Source of the DNA: Lanius collurio
Taxonomy: Eukaryota; Chordata; Aves; Passeriformes; Laniidae
Assembly (NCBI GenBank): GCA_020086605.1
Contig: JACBWW010000047.1
Location: 3,713,938 to 3,777,937, forward strand
Length of the DNA stretch: 64,000 nt
Reading direction: 5' to 3'
Shown here: positions 58,811 to 64,000 of the stretch, piece after piece
How the letters are laid out: each line of letters opens with the position of its first letter
Position numbering within the stretch: position 1 is the stretch's first letter
Notes under the pieces: generated by a model
What the model saw: the letters and a program-made list of their open reading frames with translations, nothing else
Database searches by the model: none
Told to the model about the DNA's origin: nothing
Made by a program: the position numbers and the translations under genes

Positions 58811-61800
58811 GAGACTGAGTAATGCAGGAGAGGGAGAAGGAGCCTTGCTGGAGGAGCAGGCAGGGGAAGAAGGGCACTCCCAAACACAAGGAGAGCAGCT
58901 CACCTTGCAGGTACCCCACATAGGTGTCATTGTGCTGCACCAGCATTCCATCATGTTCAGTGAGGGGGGATTTTGTGGACAGATGGAAAGTATTGTCTGC
59001 AAGCTGCTGTCCACAGCTTCCCTGTGAGTCAGTGCAGAGGCAGCTGGATAATCCGAGTATTTTGGGAAGGTGGGCTACTTATTCTGGTAATACTGAAATA
59101 GTGGGAGGGGAAAATTCAGTGGAAGTGAGAGAATGAAAGTTTTAACTTGCTGATGGTGATTTTTGGTAATAATTACTTATAATTATGGTATATTTTCATT
59201 AAATCTAGTCAAAACACCAGAAAGAAGAAAAAAAAAATCAAATGTTTGCACGGATTGCATGAACACTTTTTGGCTAAATGATTCAGATTTCCTAGCATTG
59301 ACTGAAAGTGAAAACCAGACTTGGTCAAGCATTCTTTGGAGTTTGTCCTTTAATGACAAAGGTATTTTGAGAATAATCTCTGACCAGGTCTATTTTCATG
59401 CTAATGCCCTCTGCAGCAGACAACAGCTCTTTCTGCTTTCTCTTAAGTTAAAAATGAAGCTTCTGGGCAGGATCCTGCTTTTGTGGACATAGACAACCTG
59501 ATCCCTGGGACTTGCTTGAGCAGAACAGCCAATTCCTCCATAAATAATTTGCAGAAATGTGTGTAGTTTGTTTGGGTTCCGCGAAGTATTTTTGTGTTTG
59601 GGTTGTACTTTTTTTCCCCTGAAAACATCCTTTTTTTCCCCTTAGTAATTATGTTATAAGCATTTAACTGGGTAAGCAGTGCCAACAAAAACCCTTCTAA
59701 AATATCCATTTTCATGGTCATCCTGCCGACAGGACTTAAACTTCATGACTCATGGGAATCTGTGTTCCTGTCTCCCAGCGGGAGCTCGTAAATCCTAGTG
59801 GAGTAGCTGCCACTGGATGCCTCCAGGAAAGATGGAGGAAAAGAGCTCCCTTGGGACTCCTGGTGGATGGAGGACACACAAGTCACAAGGCTGCAGGAAG
59901 CTGGTGGTCCTCCAGCTGTTGGGCACATCTGCAGCTGGAGGCACTGCAGTGCTCTCTGCTCCCTTTCCCCTGTGCCACCCGCCTCTGAAGTGCCCTCGAG
60001 TTTTCGTTGGCAGGAAGGAGCTGGAGTCTCTTGCTGATGAACATGCCACCACCAAAATGCCTGCGGTCTCTCACCCCCTTCCAGTGACACATTTTAGTTT
60101 GGGAGGGTTTTGGTGTTTCCTGCTCACTACCTTGTTTTGTTAGGTCTGCCTAAAGGTTGTGGTGAGGGTGGAAAGGATGTGCTTCAGATTTCAACTGGGC
60201 TAAACACCTCTGCTGGGCTTCTCTGGGATTTGTGGGGAGTGATCTCAGTGCCCCAGCTGTTCTCCAGTCCACTGGAGATAAGTGACGTCCACATCCCATT
60301 CTCAAAGCACTGTCAAGGGAGTGATTTATTGAGTGCAGCTTCTTTCAAGAATGATGACATTTACACAAAGTATCAGTGAGAAGCTCAAATGGAGGGGTTG
60401 AGGTCCCAATTTGTGGAGCATAGGAATTCCTTATGCCAGGAGATGCCTTATGCTGTCAGTGTGTTACAGGGGGTAGCAGATGAACCCAGCCAGATGCAGA
60501 GGCCCAATTAACAGTGGGAGCATGACTAACGTGTCTGCCATCAGCAGGCTGCCATCGTTTATTCCTGTCAGAGCTGAGGCAGCTGCACAGAGTTATGTCA
60601 TCCCTCACATCCTTATCCCACTGGGGAGATGGGATGCATCCCCTGGGAGACAAAGGTTCTCACAACATCCAAGTGCTCAGGTTGCTCTTAGTTATAGGAT
60701 GGCCAAAGAAGCTTCTGAAAGTTATTTTAATAAAATATCTTTAGGTTCTGTGGTGATCAACCTCACTTTTCAGGGTTATCTTCTTTTCTATCAACACCAT
60801 GTGGGGCCTCTGCCTGCCATTTATCCACTGTGTGTCAATTTAACTCTCATTTCAAACAGAACAAACTCTTCCTCCCTTCCTTCCCAAAGTATGTCCCTAA
60901 AGAGAAGCTGAGTGACTCTTCCTTTAATATGAGACATCTGGTCTCTGGGATCTACAGCAAAATCAAAGAAAGCATGAAAAAATTTGGGTGGAAAAACATC
61001 CGAGCTTTTATCACGTCCCACAGAAATGCCTCCCACAGCGCTGCATGAGAAAAGTGAGACTAGAGCTGATAAACAGCCCACAGACCAGCAATTCATCCCC
61101 TCCATTTCCCTTCTGCCTTACAATATTCCTTGCACCTCCCCAAACCATCATCTATTTAGCTAAGGTGGAATATTGGTTTTCATCCCCTGCTAAGGATCCT
61201 TCAGTGATAACTCAGATAACTTTGCACCATGTGTAGTTGATCAGAAGTGCTTTGCCCTATCAGCTCTTTGGCCAAAGAACCAGACTTTTAAAAAAGTAAA
61301 TGTTGCTTGTTTAACCAAAAGATTGCAAACTATGGAATAATATCCATGGAAAACTTTTACCTTTAAGATGAGCACTAAAGAAATCATGAAGTGATTCTGG
61401 TTTGTAACCCAAACCACTTTTTATCTGGAAACAATGCTGTGCTAATTCATGGGAACTCCAACACACTTGCCTTCTAGCACCAACCACCAAGCACATTCCC
61501 TGGATGCCTTCCCATCATGTCTTTTCTTGGGGTAGGATGCAGACGTTTCCCTGAGTGCAGTGATTTCAGTTCTAGCTGAAGTAGCCAAGTTTACAGATTT
61601 CTACCCCAAGGTTTGAATGCTCACTGGGCCTGTTGCTGAAACCACAGGTAAGCAATGAGGCACGTCACAAGCTGATTTCACTTTCTGTGAAATTCCAGTG
61701 GTATTCATTCCATAGCTCAGATCTGCAGCAATGGGCTCATCATTAGAAGAATAATGGAGAGAATGTGACTCTCAGTCACTGTTTGAATCCCTGCATTATG

Positions 61801-64000
61801 AGTTAGCTTGGCATTTGTCCTCACTCAGCATAAATTACAGCAGCCTGAGTCTTGGTTTAGATTTATACCAAAGATGGCCAGGCCTGACTCCAGGACTTAA
61901 ACCAGACTCCTACACACAAACCAGGTGTGAGGCCACAAGTGTTACAGAAGCTTTTCCTATTCTAACAGAGAAACGTGTCCAGCCCACCTGGGTGAGAATT
62001 AGTGTCCCTCAAACCAAGCCTGGCCTTAGCTGGGTGTCAAAGTACAGGGTGCTGAGTTTGTCTTGGAAAGGTTATCTCAGTGTTTAAAGGGTGTGAATTG
62101 GTCCCCTGACCCCGGCTGGGAAACGTGGGTAATTGGAAATTCTCATCTGTGCTCCTTCAGGAAACTTTGAGGGTTAAATACAATGTGAAGTTAAACATAG
62201 CAGAGTCAGGTCTAAATAGAGGTCTGAACTTCAGGTCCTGGCCCAGACAAATTAAAATGAGGATGAGAACAGATCTGCATGGCTTTGATTGATCTCTGAT
62301 AAGAAAGGCATAACACAGGAATGCCTTCTTTAGTAATTTCAGGAGGCAGAGGATGGATATTCAGCATATGAGGAGCAAAAATACAAAAATTTCTGGTGCA
62401 GGGATCCTCTGCTGGACTCTGGATCCCGATAAGCCTCTAAGGGGCAGAAAGCTTTAGGAATTTACTGGAGCAGCTGAGTAATCTGAGCAATGGGAGCATT
62501 GGCAGCACAACAGCAAGACCCATGTCAGGGCAAGAGGCAAATTATTACTGGAATCAGAAGCCATGGAAGGGTTGGGTTTGTACCATGTTCTTATAACTTC
62601 TAACGTGCCCTGCAAAATGCAGTGGTTATGATCCAAACCTCCAGCTCCTTCCAACGGTTACCATAGCTCAGAGGCAGCTGTTGGAGAAAGGAAGGATAAC
62701 CCCACTGAGTTTCTGGGTGGAGTCATGTGGATTTATGACACCCTTATTAATTTTTCCCCATGCACAGTGGTTCCAGATATTCTTTGAAGGTTGCTGGCTG
62801 TCTGCTAGGCCATGTAGAGTGGGTGACCTTCAAGACACCATCCTGCATTTGCACATGTTAAAAAGGGAGCTTCTTCCTCAGGGAAGGACTCCTTCCTCAG
62901 GAAAGTTTGAGATCCACTCAGCAGCAGCACTGGCAAAGAGCAGACCCCAAGGAAGATGTGCTTGCCCTCTGTTGAGGATGCAGTAGTGGGAAGGATGGTG
63001 AGGAACGTTGTAGAAACTTAGAGGGTGTCTGCTGAGGGTTTGCCCATGCCTGAGCCAGGTAATCACTCTGAATCTCAGAGCTTCTCAGAGTCAGGACACC
63101 TCACAACACATCAGTACTGCTGGATCAGAAGTAACTTGGAGCCATTCTCACTGTATTTGGTGGATGCCCATGGACTGTGATGCAATTTTTGATATTAAAT
63201 ACCAAAAATAGGAGAACTTTGCTTATTTTTCACCAAAACCTGGAACTGAAAGACTTGCCAGCCTGGAGGGATGTCACAGTCCATCCTGCATCCAGGAGAG
63301 GGCAGAGGAAGCTTCCAAGGCTATTTTGGCAGTAGCTGTCACCAGCTCTAAGCTGGTGCCTCTTCTCTGGTGGTTGGTGCATGCCCATGGCTTTCATCAC
63401 GTGGGACTGGGGCTCTCACATCCTCCTGTGCAGGCCAGGCCTGTGGATAACCCCTTCATACTGATTCAAAATTGAAAAGGGAATGTGATTCACTGTAGCT
63501 TGTAGTCCTGAGGAACTTTTCACTGATTTCAGCACCTAAAGCAGGAGGCAGGGCATGCCCTGCTCAGGAAGGTCCTGCAGGGCAGAGAGAGGGCACAGAC
63601 AGGGCACAGACAGGGCAGAGTGGCCACTCAGTTACTTCAGCACCACATTTCCCTGGAAGCATCATCATGTACCCTCTTAGAAACATCTTGAGCAGCTGAT
63701 TGTACGTGGTCAGAGTTCCTCTCCTGAGTCTACTGCTCTACCCCATAGGAAAGTAAATACTGGAGGAAACCATGGGTGTTTTCCCATGTGGTGTTTTTGG
63801 AAAGTTTGTATTATTTCTCCCACTCTTGCAGTACAGATATGAGTGCAGATCAGAGCCAAACTTCCTTTTCTCCTGCTCTTTTACCACCCCCTCCCCATGA
63901 ATTGCCATAGTCAGGAACCTCTCAGACATCAGTGACTCATCTTATGGGTCCTACTCTGATTACAAATGTTATTTGCAGTTGTTCCTGGATTGCTGTAATG
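58811..64000. other. Non-coding interval to window end, no gene recognised
   Basis: No gene or transposon recognised in 5.2 kb. 59.7-60.3 kb is G+C-richer with overlapping chance frames on both strands. At 61569-61646 an acceptor-like TGATTTCAG and a good donor (CACAG|GTAAGC) bound an interval with stops in all frames. A short tandem repeat lies at 63591-63615. Confidence 0.62.
63591..63615 (+). repeat. Short tandem repeat of GGGCACAGACA
   Basis: Two exact 11-base units followed by a GGG start of a third (then CAGAG). The preceding GGGCAGAGAGA is a diverged unit. Confidence 0.8.

Noticed and set aside
61569..61646. Interval between TGATTTCAG and CACAG|GTAAGC
   Set aside because: All three frames contain stops; only a non-coding exon would be possible and nothing supports transcription.
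62872..62906. Repeated TTCCTCAGG with a small palindrome
   Set aside because: Too short and too common to support a functional claim.

Overview
ORGANISM. This looks like nuclear genomic DNA from a bird. The clearest markers are at least seven fragments of the avian/reptilian non-LTR retrotransposon CR1. Their 3' ends carry the usual G-rich purine block, the TTCCAACC core and the ATTCTGTG/ATTCTATG tail (best seen at 27560-27736 and 58488-58810). The DNA is moderately AT-rich with CpG depletion and homopolymer tracts, and shows no bacterial-style gene packing. A songbird is plausible, but I cannot prove it from sequence alone. GENE CONTENT. I recognise no protein-coding gene, tRNA, rRNA or known ncRNA with confidence. 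Open frames of 200-250 codons occur on both strands (near 3.1-3.7, 7.3-8.0, 28.3-29.0 and 36.0-36.6 kb). None has a recognisable domain, and one runs antisense through a CR1 copy, so most or all are chance frames. The window is best read as a large intron or an intergenic, gene-desert-like interval. LAYOUT. 1-3.2 kb: unremarkable non-coding DNA. 3.2-3.9 kb: two short CR1 3' ends. 5.16-5.40 kb: a CpG-retaining block with a CTCATTAG array, three E-boxes and a TTAAGTGG site, the best regulatory candidate. 5.4-27.5 kb: long unannotated stretch with homopolymers and short palindromes. 27.56-27.74 kb: a clean CR1 3' end. 28.27-29.0 kb: a 246-codon stop-free minus-strand frame containing an in-frame 21-bp duplication. 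31.5 kb: an exon-like interval with strong splice signals. 36.06-36.13 kb: a candidate first coding exon with a signal-peptide-like N-terminus ending at a GTAAGT donor. 36.8-37.2 kb: a CpG-retaining block with AP-1-like and octamer-like words. 42.4 kb: a perfect GATA palindrome. 44.44 kb: a 24-nt microexon candidate in phase 0. 47.7, 53.9, 55.7-56.1 and 58.5-58.8 kb: further CR1 copies, including one keeping the ORF2 C-terminus but lacking its own 3' end. 57.2 kb: a second small CpG cluster. HOW THE PARTS RELATE. Nothing here forms an operon or pathway. If the 36.06 kb and 44.44 kb exon candidates are real, they share the plus strand and compatible phase, so one transcript could contain both. 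That is a hypothesis for RNA-seq or cross-species alignment to settle. No previously undescribed system could be demonstrated; the exon candidates and CpG-retaining blocks are the parts most worth checking.
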